A DNA stretch of 16,382 nt, taken from NCBI GenBank assembly GCA_017960065.1, contig JAGCZK010000080.1:1-16382 (forward strand), in the 5' to 3' direction. Source of the stretch: Paludibacteraceae bacterium (GTDB lineage Bacteria > Bacteroidota > Bacteroidia > Bacteroidales > Paludibacteraceae). Of the stretch, positions 1-7,455 are shown piece after piece. Both the position numbers and the translations under genes were made by a program. Each line of letters starts with the position of its first letter. Within the stretch, counting starts at the first letter, position 1. The notes beneath the pieces were generated by a model that saw nothing but the letters and a program-made list of their open reading frames with translations, made no database searches and was not told the DNA's origin.

Positions 1-3000
1 CCACGTTACGCGAACCGGTGATATTGGTAAAGGTGTTGTGACACGGTTCCTGTACGTGCTCGGTAGTCGTGAAGGTGCCGTTACGACGGGTGGACGTGTT
101 ACCAGCGGCATCGAAGGCTTCTACAGCGATTTGGTAAGTGGTCGTGGCTTGCAGACCGGTTACCGTATAAGAGGCGCCGTAAGAGGTTCCCACTTTCGCA
201 CCGTTCACATAGATGTTGTAACCGGCTACGCCCACATTGTCGGTCGAAGCACCCCAGGTCAAAGCCAAGGTGGTTTCGCCAGCAACCGCACTGATCGTGC
301 CGGGGCGCGACGGATTTTCTTCGTCGGGATCCGGATCAGGAATGATCGGGTCGTCGCCGGGCTCCAGTGCGTCGTAGCAAGAGGTCTCGCCAATTTCGAC
401 ATTGAACACCTGTACTTGCAAACCGTTTTCGTTGCCACCGAAGTCGAAGATGATCTGTACATCCGTCAAACCGGCACCAGCTTGAGCCGATTTTTCGAAC
501 ATGTAGAGCTGACCGGCAGGAATGCTTACGGTCTCCTGAATCAGGTACGGATCGTCCTGTCCCTTTTGAACCACCTTAACGGTTACGTTGTTGGCCTTGT
601 TCAACAGGATGGCGGCTTTCACCGTGTAAGTGTTTCCCTGAGTCAAGGCAATGGTATTGGCCGGAACCATCTGGAACTGAGCCTGCCACATCGTGGTCGT
701 CTCGTGGTTGAGGGTAACCGTCATCGAGTTGCCGTTGACATTGTAAACGTAGTTGTTCAGTTGTACCCAATCCCAAGTGTGAGCCATATACGGCGTGCCT
801 TTTCCGAAGGTCGTGGTTTGAGCGCACGACGAACGGGTCGAAGTACCGAGAGCCGTAGCCGTCACCGTCTGCTCCAACTCACCGCAGCGGGCTTTGATCT
901 TACTGCTGCCCACCACCGAATTGGTATAGGTTACGTAAACGGTTTCGTTCACAAGACCGTTCACCGGCGTGAAGGTCGTCTTCGACAACACGAAGTCGGG
1001 GTTCGACGAAGTCAGGGTGATGTTGCCGTTCAAGTGGCTGCCGCTGAGTTTGAACTCGGCCGTGCCGTTTTGTTGGTCAATGGTCCACGGAGTACCCATG
1101 GCGATATTGGGGATACCCGAACCACCTTCGATGTAGAAATAAATGTCATCGAAAGCCAGGATACGTCCGGCCTGAACATTCTCGCCCGTACCTTGCATGA
1201 AGGAGAACGGTTGGAACGAGCTGGCCTCACCCAACTGCAGGTAGAGCGACGAAAGCGGAACTTCGTATTCCACCCAAGCATTGGTACGGGTCGGGGTAAT
1301 CGTTATCGCAGCACCGGCAACGGTCACGTTGAACGGTTGGTTGCTGCTCGAATAGTAAGCAAAGTGCAGCTTGTAGTTGTTCAGGTTGGCGTAATCCAAC
1401 TGTTGGTTCACCACATAACCCGAACCGTACCAGCCCTTGTTACCTACTTGCAAAGCGATGCAACCGTCACCTTCAAAGGCGTTCACGTTGTTGACCACCG
1501 TCATGGTTGCTTGAGGCGGGTTTTCGTAGTCGGTGTACCAGATATTGAAGTCGGATGCACCCCAGTTCAGTACCGAACCGTTGAAGTCGCGGTCGCTCAT
1601 CAGCACCACATAGTCGGCGTCGATTTGCGGAATGCCGGAGAAGTACGAGAATACACGGCCTTGAGCCTCTACCCCATTGCAGGTGGCAGTGATCACCGAG
1701 TTGGCGGTCGTCGTGCCCGTATAAGTAACGGTGATGGTTTCGTTAACCGTGCCGTTTTGAGGAGCAATCGTCGTCTTCGACAATACGAAGGCGGGGTTCG
1801 ACGAAGTCAGGGTCACATTGCCATTGAGGTGGCTACCGCTGATGGTCATCGTCGTCGTACCATTCTTACGTTTGATTTGGCTGACAGCATCGTTAACCAC
1901 CAGGTTGGCCACGTTGCTACCGCCCGGTTTGTAGAAGTAGATGTCGTCCCAAGCAAAGGTACGTCCGTTCATATTCGCCTCGTTGTTGCCCTGGTTGAAC
2001 GACAGGGGAACGAAGCTGGCATCGACACCCAACGTCGGGTTGAACTGCGTTACCGGAATATTGTATTCGCGCCATTGGTTGGCAGCCGTCGGCGTAAATT
2101 GGATGGCCTTGTCGCCTACCGTCAGCGTAAACGCATTGGTGTTGCTCGTTTTCAAGCGGAAGTGCAAGGTATAATCCTTCAGGTTGCGATAATCCAGGGC
2201 GCTGCCCGAATAGGCGAAACCGGCACCATACCAACCGGCAGTGCCGACTTTCATCGACATGCAGTTTTCTCCTTCGGCGGCAGCCTCACTGGCACCCGTC
2301 ATCGTGTTCTCCCAAATATAGAAGGGAGCCGAGCTCCAGTCCATTACCGAACCGTTGAGGGGTTCGTCGCGGAACACCTTCACATAATCGGTGTTAATTC
2401 CAGGAACATTGCCGCAAGCGGCGCTGTTGTTGGTGAGGGTCGAAGTCGGATAAGTTGCACGGTCCTGATAGATACGCACCCAATCGACCTGCATGGTACA
2501 TTGTTGGAAATTGTTGGGGATTTGGCCTACGTATGTACCGCCCAAGGCGATATTCATAATAATGTAGAACTCATAGTCGCGGAAAGCCGACAGACCGTTG
2601 CCGTCAGAAGCATCCTGAAGACCCATATCGGCCATGTAGTGCTTGTTGCTGCCATCGGCATCGGCCACATAGCCCACCATGTGTTGGGGGGTCCACTCCA
2701 AGCCGTAGATACGCCAGCGGGCGCCCAACTGCTCGTTGTACTGGTAGTTTTGGCCCCATTCGCCGTGGGCATAGCCGCCATTGATACCCTGGTAGTTCCA
2801 GTGGTAGGTGTTCAGTGCACGGTTGCCGGAGGTGGCGTCGTTGTTACACATCATTTCGAGAATGTCGATCTCACCGCAATAGGGCCAGTTGCCGCCGTGA
2901 GCGGTACCCAACATCCAGAAAGCGGGCCACACACCCGAAGTGTAAGCGGGCGCCTTGATCAAGGCCTCGATTTTACCATACTTACACATCACTTTGTTAC

Positions 3001-3286
3001 GCGAAATGATACGCGCCGAAGTGAAATTGGAGCCGTTGTAGTTTTCGCGTTTGCCGGTAATGGTAAGAATACCGTTGGCGACACTGGCATTGTCAGTCCG
3101 GTTGGTGTAATACTGGCTTTCGCCATTACCCCAGCCACCGCCACCGGTTTCATACGTCCACACCGAAGTGTTGAGATAGTCACAGTCGAATTCGTCCGAC
3201 CACACCAACTCGTAGGCGGCCTGCGATTCGAAAGCGACAAACAGCCAAGCGAGAAGGGCTGTTCCGAAGAGCTTTAACTTTTTCAT
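1..3286 (-). CDS. Secreted multidomain GH16 endo-beta-glucanase (laminarinase-like), 3' end beyond window
   Basis: This gene reads leftward from ATG at 3286-3284 and is open through 1095 codons to the window edge, so the C-terminus is missing. Residues 1-24 form a signal peptide (Lys start, hydrophobic core, cut near SQA/AYE). Residues 25-275 are a GH16 beta-jelly-roll; the catalytic signature GEIDILE at 138-144 has the ExDxxE spacing of laminarinases (E139 nucleophile, D141, E144 acid/base by family knowledge). Then follow two tandem ~250-residue units (about 296-546 and 551-812), each a galactose-binding-like sandwich plus an Ig-like sandwich; a CBM4/9-like domain (about 815-968); an Asp/Pro linker (976-992); and a fibronectin type III domain (about 992-1075). 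Likely role: cleaving beta-1,3 or mixed-linkage glucan outside the cell. I infer a T9SS sorting domain in the missing end because the neighbouring secreted enzyme has one. GH16 assignment is firm; exact substrate is not. Confidence 0.9.
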   Translation of the reverse strand, partial: MKKLKLFGTALLAWLFVAFESQAAYELVWSDEFDCDYLNTSVWTYETGGGGWGNGESQYYTNRTDNASVANGILTITGKRENYNGSNFTSARIISRNKVMCKYGKIEALIKAPAYTSGVWPAFWMLGTAHGGNWPYCGEIDILEMMCNNDATSGNRALNTYHWNYQGINGGYAHGEWGQNYQYNEQLGARWRIYGLEWTPQHMVGYVADADGSNKHYMADMGLQDASDGNGLSAFRDYEFYIIMNIALGGTYVGQIPNNFQQCTMQVDWVRIYQDRATYPTSTLTNNSAACGNVPGINTDYVKVFRDEPLNGSVMDWSSAPFYIWENTMTGASEAAAEGENCMSMKVGTAGWYGAGFAYSGSALDYRNLKDYTLHFRLKTSNTNAFTLTVGDKAIQFTPTAANQWREYNIPVTQFNPTLGVDASFVPLSFNQGNNEANMNGRTFAWDDIYFYKPGGSNVANLVVNDAVSQIKRKNGTTTMTISGSHLNGNVTLTSSNPAFVLSKTTIAPQNGTVNETITVTYTGTTTANSVITATCNGVEAQGRVFSYFSGIPQIDADYVVLMSDRDFNGSVLNWGASDFNIWYTDYENPPQATMTVVNNVNAFEGDGCIALQVGNKGWYGSGYVVNQQLDYANLNNYKLHFAYYSSSNQPFNVTVAGAAITITPTRTNAWVEYEVPLSSLYLQLGEASSFQPFSFMQGTGENVQAGRILAFDDIYFYIEGGSGIPNIAMGTPWTIDQQNGTAEFKLSGSHLNGNITLTSSNPDFVLSKTTFTPVNGLVNETVYVTYTNSVVGSSKIKARCGELEQTVTATALGTSTRSSCAQTTTFGKGTPYMAHTWDWVQLNNYVYNVNGNSMTVTLNHETTTMWQAQFQMVPANTIALTQGNTYTVKAAILLNKANNVTVKVVQKGQDDPYLIQETVSIPAGQLYMFEKSAQAGAGLTDVQIIFDFGGNENGLQVQVFNVEIGETSCYDALEPGDDPIIPDPDPDEENPSRPGTISAVAGETTLALTWGASTDNVGVAGYNIYVNGAKVGTSYGASYTVTGLQATTTYQIAVEAFDAAGNTSTRRNGTFTTTEHVQEPCHNTFTNITGSRNV
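851..1636 (-). repeat. Intragenic tandem unit B of the GH16 gene
   Basis: Residues 551-812 of the GH16 protein, homologous to unit A: SDRDFNGSVLNW, GWYG (618-621), FDDIYFY (712-718) and SGSHLNGNITLTSSNP (748-763). Each unit looks like a carbohydrate-binding sandwich plus an Ig-like spacer. I infer that the copies increase avidity for insoluble glucan or lengthen the stalk. Confidence 0.85.
1649..2401 (-). repeat. Intragenic tandem unit A of the GH16 gene
   Basis: Residues 296-546 of the GH16 protein. Unit A begins around RDEPLNGSVMDW, has GWYG at 351-354, FAWDDIYFY at 445-452 and the Ig-like stretch SGSHLNGNVTLTSSNP (483-498). Unit B repeats all of these in the same order and spacing. The match is strong at DNA level too in the Ig-like part, suggesting duplication followed by moderate divergence. 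Confidence 0.85.
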
Positions 3287-3289
3287 GTA

Positions 3290-3300
3290 TTTTGATTTAA
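3290..3300 (-). promoter_or_regulatory. Leader motif TTAAATCAAAA, 3 nt before the GH16 start codon
   Basis: The minus strand reads TTAAATCAAAA-TAC-ATG. The same motif, at the same 3-nt distance, precedes the beta-helix enzyme gene. There is no Shine-Dalgarno sequence. An A-rich, unstructured leader of this type could act as the ribosome landing site or an operator. Confidence 0.5.
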
Positions 3301-3332
3301 ATTGGTAAATATTCGCTTTAAAAGCAACAAGG

Positions 3333-3340
3333 CAAATGTA
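3333..3340 (-). promoter_or_regulatory. Bacteroidota -7 element for the GH16 gene
   Basis: The minus strand reads TACATTTG, a full match to TAnnTTTG. It would start transcription about 40 nt before the ATG. No well-spaced -33 TTTG is present. Confidence 0.55.
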
Positions 3341-3435
3341 GTGAAATTCCTCAACAATGTGAAGGGATGAAGTGCTTTTTTGTATAATGTAGTAGGTGCG
3401 TGTCGGATGTGTAGTATTCCAAGTGAAATGAACAG

Positions 3436-3472
3436 GCAAAAACAAAGGCAAGCCAAACGGGCTCGCCTTTGC
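3436..3472 (-). terminator. Rho-independent terminator after the flavodoxin gene
   Basis: Arms 3443-3449 and 3465-3471 pair perfectly (CAAAGGC with GCCTTTG). After one mismatch, AGCC pairs with GGCT around a 5-nt loop. On the minus strand the hairpin is followed by a TTTTT run (complement of 3438-3442). It lies about 65 nt past the flavodoxin stop and separates this operon from the GH16 gene. Confidence 0.75.
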
Positions 3473-3538
3473 TCAGAAACGGCTTTGGCCGCTTCACTAT
3501 TTACACGAATTTATACATTTCATCCGTATCGACGGAAT

Positions 3539-4078
3539 TCACTCCTTCCCTATAAACCGGTTGAGTGTCGCTTCGTCCACCTCGTTCATCCGCAAACCGT
3601 CCTGCCAGTTCAAGGTAGGATAGCTGGTGCGCAAGGCTTCGACCGAAGGCTCTACCGGCGTCATGCCCGAAGTGCAGAAAGGTTTCAGGACCTTCCCTGA
3701 CAAATCGGCCGACTCGACAAAGGTATTGATGACACGCGGCGCCTCGCTGGCCCAAATCGGATAACCGATATAAACGGTGTCGTACAAGGCCCAGTCGATG
3801 TCCATAGGTTGGATGGCCGGACGGCAGCTACGGTCGTGCTCCTCCACCTGATTGCGCGAATCAGGAATTCGCCAATCCAAGTCCTCGGCCGTATAGAGCT
3901 GGGCTGGAACAATCTCCATCAGATCGGCACCGGTCGCTTGGGCTATCTGCCCCGCGGCAGCCTTGGTCACGCCCGTTGCCGAGAAGTAAACGACCAAGGA
4001 TTTTTTCTGTGGTTGGCCACAGGCCGAAAGCAAAATCGTCATCGCCAACAAAAGATAAGCTGAAATGCGTTTCATCAT
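3539..4078 (-). CDS. Lipoprotein flavodoxin (Flavodoxin_4-like)
   Basis: A 179-residue protein with a lipoprotein signal peptide (hydrophobic 7-17, lipobox LSAC with Cys20), followed at once by a flavodoxin fold. VVYFSATGVTKAA (29-41) is the FMN phosphate-binding loop (Ser/Thr rich, residues 33-38). GYPIWASEAPRVINTF (105-120) is the isoalloxazine-side loop typical of the Flavodoxin_4 group. The protein should bind FMN and carry electrons, but on the periplasmic side of a membrane, where the partner is unknown; most flavodoxins are cytoplasmic. The gene starts 12 nt after the beta-helix enzyme gene with no promoter between, so it is the second gene of that operon. A Met-Met start allows 4078 or 4075. 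Fold assignment is strong; physiological role is open. Confidence 0.88.
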   Translation of the reverse strand: MMKRISAYLLLAMTILLSACGQPQKKSLVVYFSATGVTKAAAGQIAQATGADLMEIVPAQLYTAEDLDWRIPDSRNQVEEHDRSCRPAIQPMDIDWALYDTVYIGYPIWASEAPRVINTFVESADLSGKVLKPFCTSGMTPVEPSVEALRTSYPTLNWQDGLRMNEVDEATLNRFIGKE

Positions 4079-4090
4079 GGCTGATTCAAA

Positions 4091-6454
4091 TTACATTTTC
4101 ACCACCTTGAAGCTTTCCGAAGCCGATTCGCGGATAACCTTCACGATGTACGTACCGGGTTCCAGACGGCTCAGGTTGATGAGTTTGTCGCTGGTGGTCG
4201 TCATCAGCTGACGGCCCGACAGGTTGAACACCGACACTTCGGCCACTTCTTCACCCGGAACCAGCACATGGATGATGCCAGCCGTCGGGTTGGGGAAGAT
4301 TTCGATTTCAGAACCGGCAGCTTGAGCTTCGGGAACTTCGGTCAGGTCGTCCCATTCGGGAGTTTCCGAACCTTCGCTACCGTCTTCGTCGGCCGGCAGG
4401 GGCTCATCCTCTTCGTAATGGGTGTAACGGTAGTTCACGATGTGGCGGCGTTGGCCTTGGTTGGTCGTATAATAGGTACTGGGAACCGTATCGTTGATGA
4501 TGCGGTCGAAACCACCCATCGTACCGGAAATATTGACGTTGCAAGCGTGGTGTACCCACACACCCGGACGTTTGGGCACTTCAATCGAGTTCTTGATTTG
4601 GATACGTGCGCCTTGCGTATAGATGAACACGTCGTAGATACCAAACATGGAAGCGTAGTGACGTTGAACGTCCGGACCCACTTTATAGGCGGAGAAACCG
4701 TTGCGGTTGCCGCTGTGGCTCTGGTAGTCGTCCTGGTCCAAAACGTCGTAGGGAGTTTCGCACTGCAAGAAGTAGCAGCGGCCGTCTTCGCCCTTCCACA
4801 AAGCCTGATACTGTTGGAAGTGCTCGTTGTGCAAACCATATACGGTAACGTAGTTGCCTTCCACCACAATACCGTTGTTACAGGTGTTGTGATCCCAACC
4901 TACACCGTCGCCGTGGTCGGCACGCCAAATCCAGAAGTGGTCACCGATAACATCGTTGCTATTGATTTTCAAGGCAACCGACACGTTCACATCCCAGGGT
5001 TTGAAACCACCGATACGGAAGAACAAGTCGGCCAGAAGGGTCGGATTGTTCGTATGGCGTACATTCGATTTGTTGGGACCTACACGCAGGAGGTTTTCGG
5101 AACTATAGAACGTATCGAACAAAAGGCTGGCAACGGTGACACCATCGACATCTCCGACAATCACTGCCGACGAGCCGCAGGTTGCACCCGGAATCAGCGT
5201 TGCATAACCGGTACCCAGCAGGATGGTGTTGGCGCGGTTCACTACGATCGGGCCTTCGAGCACATACTGGCCAGGAGTAAAGAACAGGTGTTTGCCGGCG
5301 TTCAACTGAGCATTGAGGGTAGCGGCGGTCACACCCGGTTTGGCGATATAGAAGTCGTTGAGCACGTCATAAACATCACCGGCACCCATATTGGTTTTGG
5401 TGTAGGACACACCTTTGGAGTTGGCCTCGCGCAAAGCGGGACGGAACACTTTGAAGCGGTTGGTTTGGGTATCAAAATACAAGAAGGGTTTTTCGCGGAT
5501 CACCGGAGTGGTTTCCTCGCGGCTGACATTGCCCCAACCACGTTCGTTATTGTTCGGCTCCCAGTTGTCGCTGTTTGCGCCGATATTGGTGCCATTACCG
5601 AACTCGATGCCCTGCATGGCCCAGTTCCAGCCGCCTTGATAACGGCCGATACCGTTTTGCATGTAGCAGTTACGCAGATAGAACTGTTGTTGCGAATACG
5701 AACCGGCGTCGCGGGCGAAATAGCAGTCAGAAGCGAAACCGCCACTGGCCCATCCTGCCCAATAGTCGAACTGGCAGGGACGTTCCATCACGATACGACG
5801 GAAAGGTGCCGCTTGCGACACACCCCAGGCCATCACGGCGTTGCCACCGTCGGTAGCGGTTACCTGGAAGTTCTCTGCCGAACGCCAGAACGTACAGGTG
5901 GCGTTGTTTTCAGCCAACGGAGCGGGAGTGGTCAGATAGAACAACTCGGTGTCATACGGCAGTTTGCCCAAACCTGCCACCGACATGTAATAGGCCACAT
6001 AGATATCGCCGGTGTTGAGGTATTTGCCCGGGTGGAAATAGAACGAATAACGGTTTTCACTAAACTGGTCGTGGAACATCTGGTCGTGAATCGCCTTCAT
6101 TTCCTGACCGATTTGGGCCTGATCGTCGGACGGGTGGTAGAAATACACATTGTCACCGAACATTTGGGTTTCCAAAGATAAGGTGTAAAGCACATTTCCG
6201 TTATCCACTACGCGATAGTAATATTGGTAGGGGTTTCCATTGGCTCCGTTGTCGGTGTAATTCGTACCGGCAGAAGTGCCAATGTTGTTGAATTGCGAAA
6301 ATCTACCCGTCGAACGTTGGATGGTGAAGGTTCTGCCTCCAGGGTTCTCAAAATTCAGACGGATGCTTCCGCCGACCTGTTCGATGCTTGCCGCAAAGCA
6401 AGACACGGACATCAACAGTGCTGTGAATAACAGCAAAATGGATTTTGTTTTCAT
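4091..6454 (-). CDS. T9SS-sorted right-handed beta-helix enzyme (GH55/pectate-lyase-3-like), probable polysaccharide hydrolase
   Basis: A 787-residue secreted protein. Residues 1-21 are a signal peptide. About 22-95 form a small fibronectin-III-like sandwich. About 96-670 look like parallel beta-helix, including the rung-like FFTPGQYVLEGPIVV (391-405) and the striking HFWIWRADHGDGVGWDHN (506-523), rich in Asp/His and a good candidate for the active site. An acidic linker follows (about 680-716). Residues 717-787 are a T9SS type A sorting domain (IEIFPNPTAG at 717-726, VFNLSGRQL at 742-750, end KVVKM), so the protein should cross the outer membrane and be attached to the surface or released. 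The core resembles a family often labelled coagulation-factor-5/8-type or GH55-like; I recall this from memory and could not confirm it. With a laminarinase-type GH16 next door, a beta-glucan substrate is the simplest inference, but an alpha-glucan or uronic-acid substrate cannot be excluded. Confidence 0.82.
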   Translation of the reverse strand: MKTKSILLLFTALLMSVSCFAASIEQVGGSIRLNFENPGGRTFTIQRSTGRFSQFNNIGTSAGTNYTDNGANGNPYQYYYRVVDNGNVLYTLSLETQMFGDNVYFYHPSDDQAQIGQEMKAIHDQMFHDQFSENRYSFYFHPGKYLNTGDIYVAYYMSVAGLGKLPYDTELFYLTTPAPLAENNATCTFWRSAENFQVTATDGGNAVMAWGVSQAAPFRRIVMERPCQFDYWAGWASGGFASDCYFARDAGSYSQQQFYLRNCYMQNGIGRYQGGWNWAMQGIEFGNGTNIGANSDNWEPNNNERGWGNVSREETTPVIREKPFLYFDTQTNRFKVFRPALREANSKGVSYTKTNMGAGDVYDVLNDFYIAKPGVTAATLNAQLNAGKHLFFTPGQYVLEGPIVVNRANTILLGTGYATLIPGATCGSSAVIVGDVDGVTVASLLFDTFYSSENLLRVGPNKSNVRHTNNPTLLADLFFRIGGFKPWDVNVSVALKINSNDVIGDHFWIWRADHGDGVGWDHNTCNNGIVVEGNYVTVYGLHNEHFQQYQALWKGEDGRCYFLQCETPYDVLDQDDYQSHSGNRNGFSAYKVGPDVQRHYASMFGIYDVFIYTQGARIQIKNSIEVPKRPGVWVHHACNVNISGTMGGFDRIINDTVPSTYYTTNQGQRRHIVNYRYTHYEEDEPLPADEDGSEGSETPEWDDLTEVPEAQAAGSEIEIFPNPTAGIIHVLVPGEEVAEVSVFNLSGRQLMTTTSDKLINLSRLEPGTYIVKVIRESASESFKVVKM

Positions 6455-6457
6455 AGG

Positions 6458-6482
6458 TTTTGATATAAGGTTTTTGATTTAA
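6458..6482 (-). promoter_or_regulatory. Tandem leader motif (two copies, 14-nt period) before the beta-helix gene
   Basis: The minus strand reads TTAAATCAAAAACC then TTATATCAAAACCT, then ATG. The inner copy (6458-6468) ends 3 nt from the start codon, as in the GH16 gene. The outer copy (6472-6482) is identical over 11 nt to the GH16 copy. Confidence 0.55.
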
Positions 6483-6505
6483 TCCCACTTTATTAAGGAC
6501 ACCGA

Positions 6506-6513
6506 CAAAATTA
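6506..6513 (-). promoter_or_regulatory. -7 element for the beta-helix/flavodoxin operon
   Basis: The minus strand reads TAATTTTG, matching TAnnTTTG, giving a leader of about 45 nt. No clear -33 partner. The 341-nt gap 6455-6795 holds this promoter, the leader motifs, the rubrerythrin promoter and two weak dyads (6547-6566, 6602-6617), and no credible gene. Confidence 0.55.
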
Positions 6514-6760
6514 AGAAAATAACAATATGGTTGCACCCATGCGCAGCACTTTCGCGTCGAAATGTGAGTTTTTGCGTATTGGATGCGTAGCAAAAAAGGT
6601 CCGAATTGGCCGATTCGCGAAATAATGTGAAAACGATTTTTCGGGCTCGCCCCCAACCCTAAAACGAACCGAAATGAAACAACCGGTAACTTTTCTGAAC
6701 AAGTTTTCCACAAAAAACGCAAAAACACCTTATTGAAGGAATGATTCTCAAAAAAAATCG

Positions 6761-6768
6761 TATATTTG
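6761..6768 (+). promoter_or_regulatory. -7 element for the rubrerythrin gene
   Basis: TATATTTG matches TAnnTTTG exactly and lies 27 nt before the start codon. A small dyad GAATgATTC sits just upstream at about 6739-6747 and could be a regulator site, but it is too short to assign. Confidence 0.65.
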
Positions 6769-6795
6769 CGATTAAATTTTTAACAGAGTATCATT

Positions 6796-7344
6796 ATGGC
6801 AAAAAAATTTGTATGCCCGATTTGTGGATATGTACACGAAGGCGAAACCGCTCCCGAAAGATGTCCCCAATGCAAACAATTGGTTGAATGGAACGTGTTG
6901 GACGAAAGCGCCGGCCTGACGTTTGTAACCGAACACGTCCTCGGTGTGGCCAAAAACACCAGTGAAGAAATGAGAAAAGACCTCAACGCCCATTTTATGG
7001 GGGAGGCCACCGAAGTCGGCATGTACCTGGCCATGAGCCGCCAGGCCGACCGCGAAGGCTATCCCGAAATTGCGGAAGCCTTCAAACGCTATGCTTTTGA
7101 AGAAGCCGAGCACTGCGCCAAATTCGCCGAACTGTTGGGCGACGTCGTATGGGACACCAAGACCAACCTGCAAAAACGCATGGTGGCCGAAAGTGGCGCC
7201 TGCGAAGACAAGATGCGCATCGCACGCAACGCCAAGCAACAAGATCTCGACGCCATCCACGACACCGTGCATGAAATGGCCAAAGACGAAGCCCGCCACG
7301 GCAAAGGTTTCGAAGGCCTGTTCAAGCGCTACTTCGGAAAATAA
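6796..7344 (+). CDS. Reverse rubrerythrin (N-terminal rubredoxin), NADH-dependent peroxidase type
   Basis: A 182-residue cytoplasmic protein. A rubredoxin-like iron site comes first (CPIC at 7-10, CPQC at 23-26), then a ferritin-like four-helix diiron domain. Candidate diiron ligands are E70 and E73 (GEATE), E102-H106 (EEAEH), E137 (CEDKM) and E165/H168 (DEARH). Classical rubrerythrins carry rubredoxin at the C-terminus; this order marks the reverse type, which in anaerobes reduces hydrogen peroxide with electrons from NADH-linked partners. It has its own promoter and terminator and appears monocistronic. No reductase gene is adjacent, so the electron donor must be encoded elsewhere. Start chosen at the first Met, 27 nt after the -7 box. 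Length and motif set are normal for the family. Confidence 0.93.
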   Translation: MAKKFVCPICGYVHEGETAPERCPQCKQLVEWNVLDESAGLTFVTEHVLGVAKNTSEEMRKDLNAHFMGEATEVGMYLAMSRQADREGYPEIAEAFKRYAFEEAEHCAKFAELLGDVVWDTKTNLQKRMVAESGACEDKMRIARNAKQQDLDAIHDTVHEMAKDEARHGKGFEGLFKRYFGK

Positions 7345-7363
7345 ACCGGCACCAAGAGACAAC

Positions 7364-7398
7364 GACGGGGTTAGACGAGAGTTTATCCCCGTCTTTTT
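7364..7398 (+). terminator. Rho-independent terminator after rubrerythrin
   Basis: Perfect 7-bp arms GACGGGG (7364-7370) and CCCCGTC (7387-7393) around a 16-nt loop, followed by TTTTT (7394-7398). Confidence 0.8.
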
Positions 7399-7455
7399 CA
7401 TACGCAAACCGCCACAATCCATACAAATACCGCTGCATAACACCGCCACTGCCCT

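Noticed and set aside
38..3277. 1079-codon open frame on the + strand
   Set aside because: It is antisense and codon-registered to the GH16 gene, which has a signal peptide and catalytic motif. The + product is low-complexity with no domain, and its openness follows from missing TTA/CTA/TCA codons.
4268..6181. 637-codon open frame on the + strand
   Set aside because: Antisense shadow of the beta-helix enzyme gene, for the same codon-usage reason.
6547..6617. Two imperfect dyads (6547-6566 and 6602-6617) as a small RNA or operator
   Set aside because: Each is short or imperfect, with no associated promoter or terminator; such dyads are expected by chance in a 341-nt gap.
6348..6728. 126-codon minus-strand frame covering the intergenic region before rubrerythrin
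   Set aside because: It overlaps the start of the beta-helix gene and its promoter, has atypical composition and no recognisable motif.
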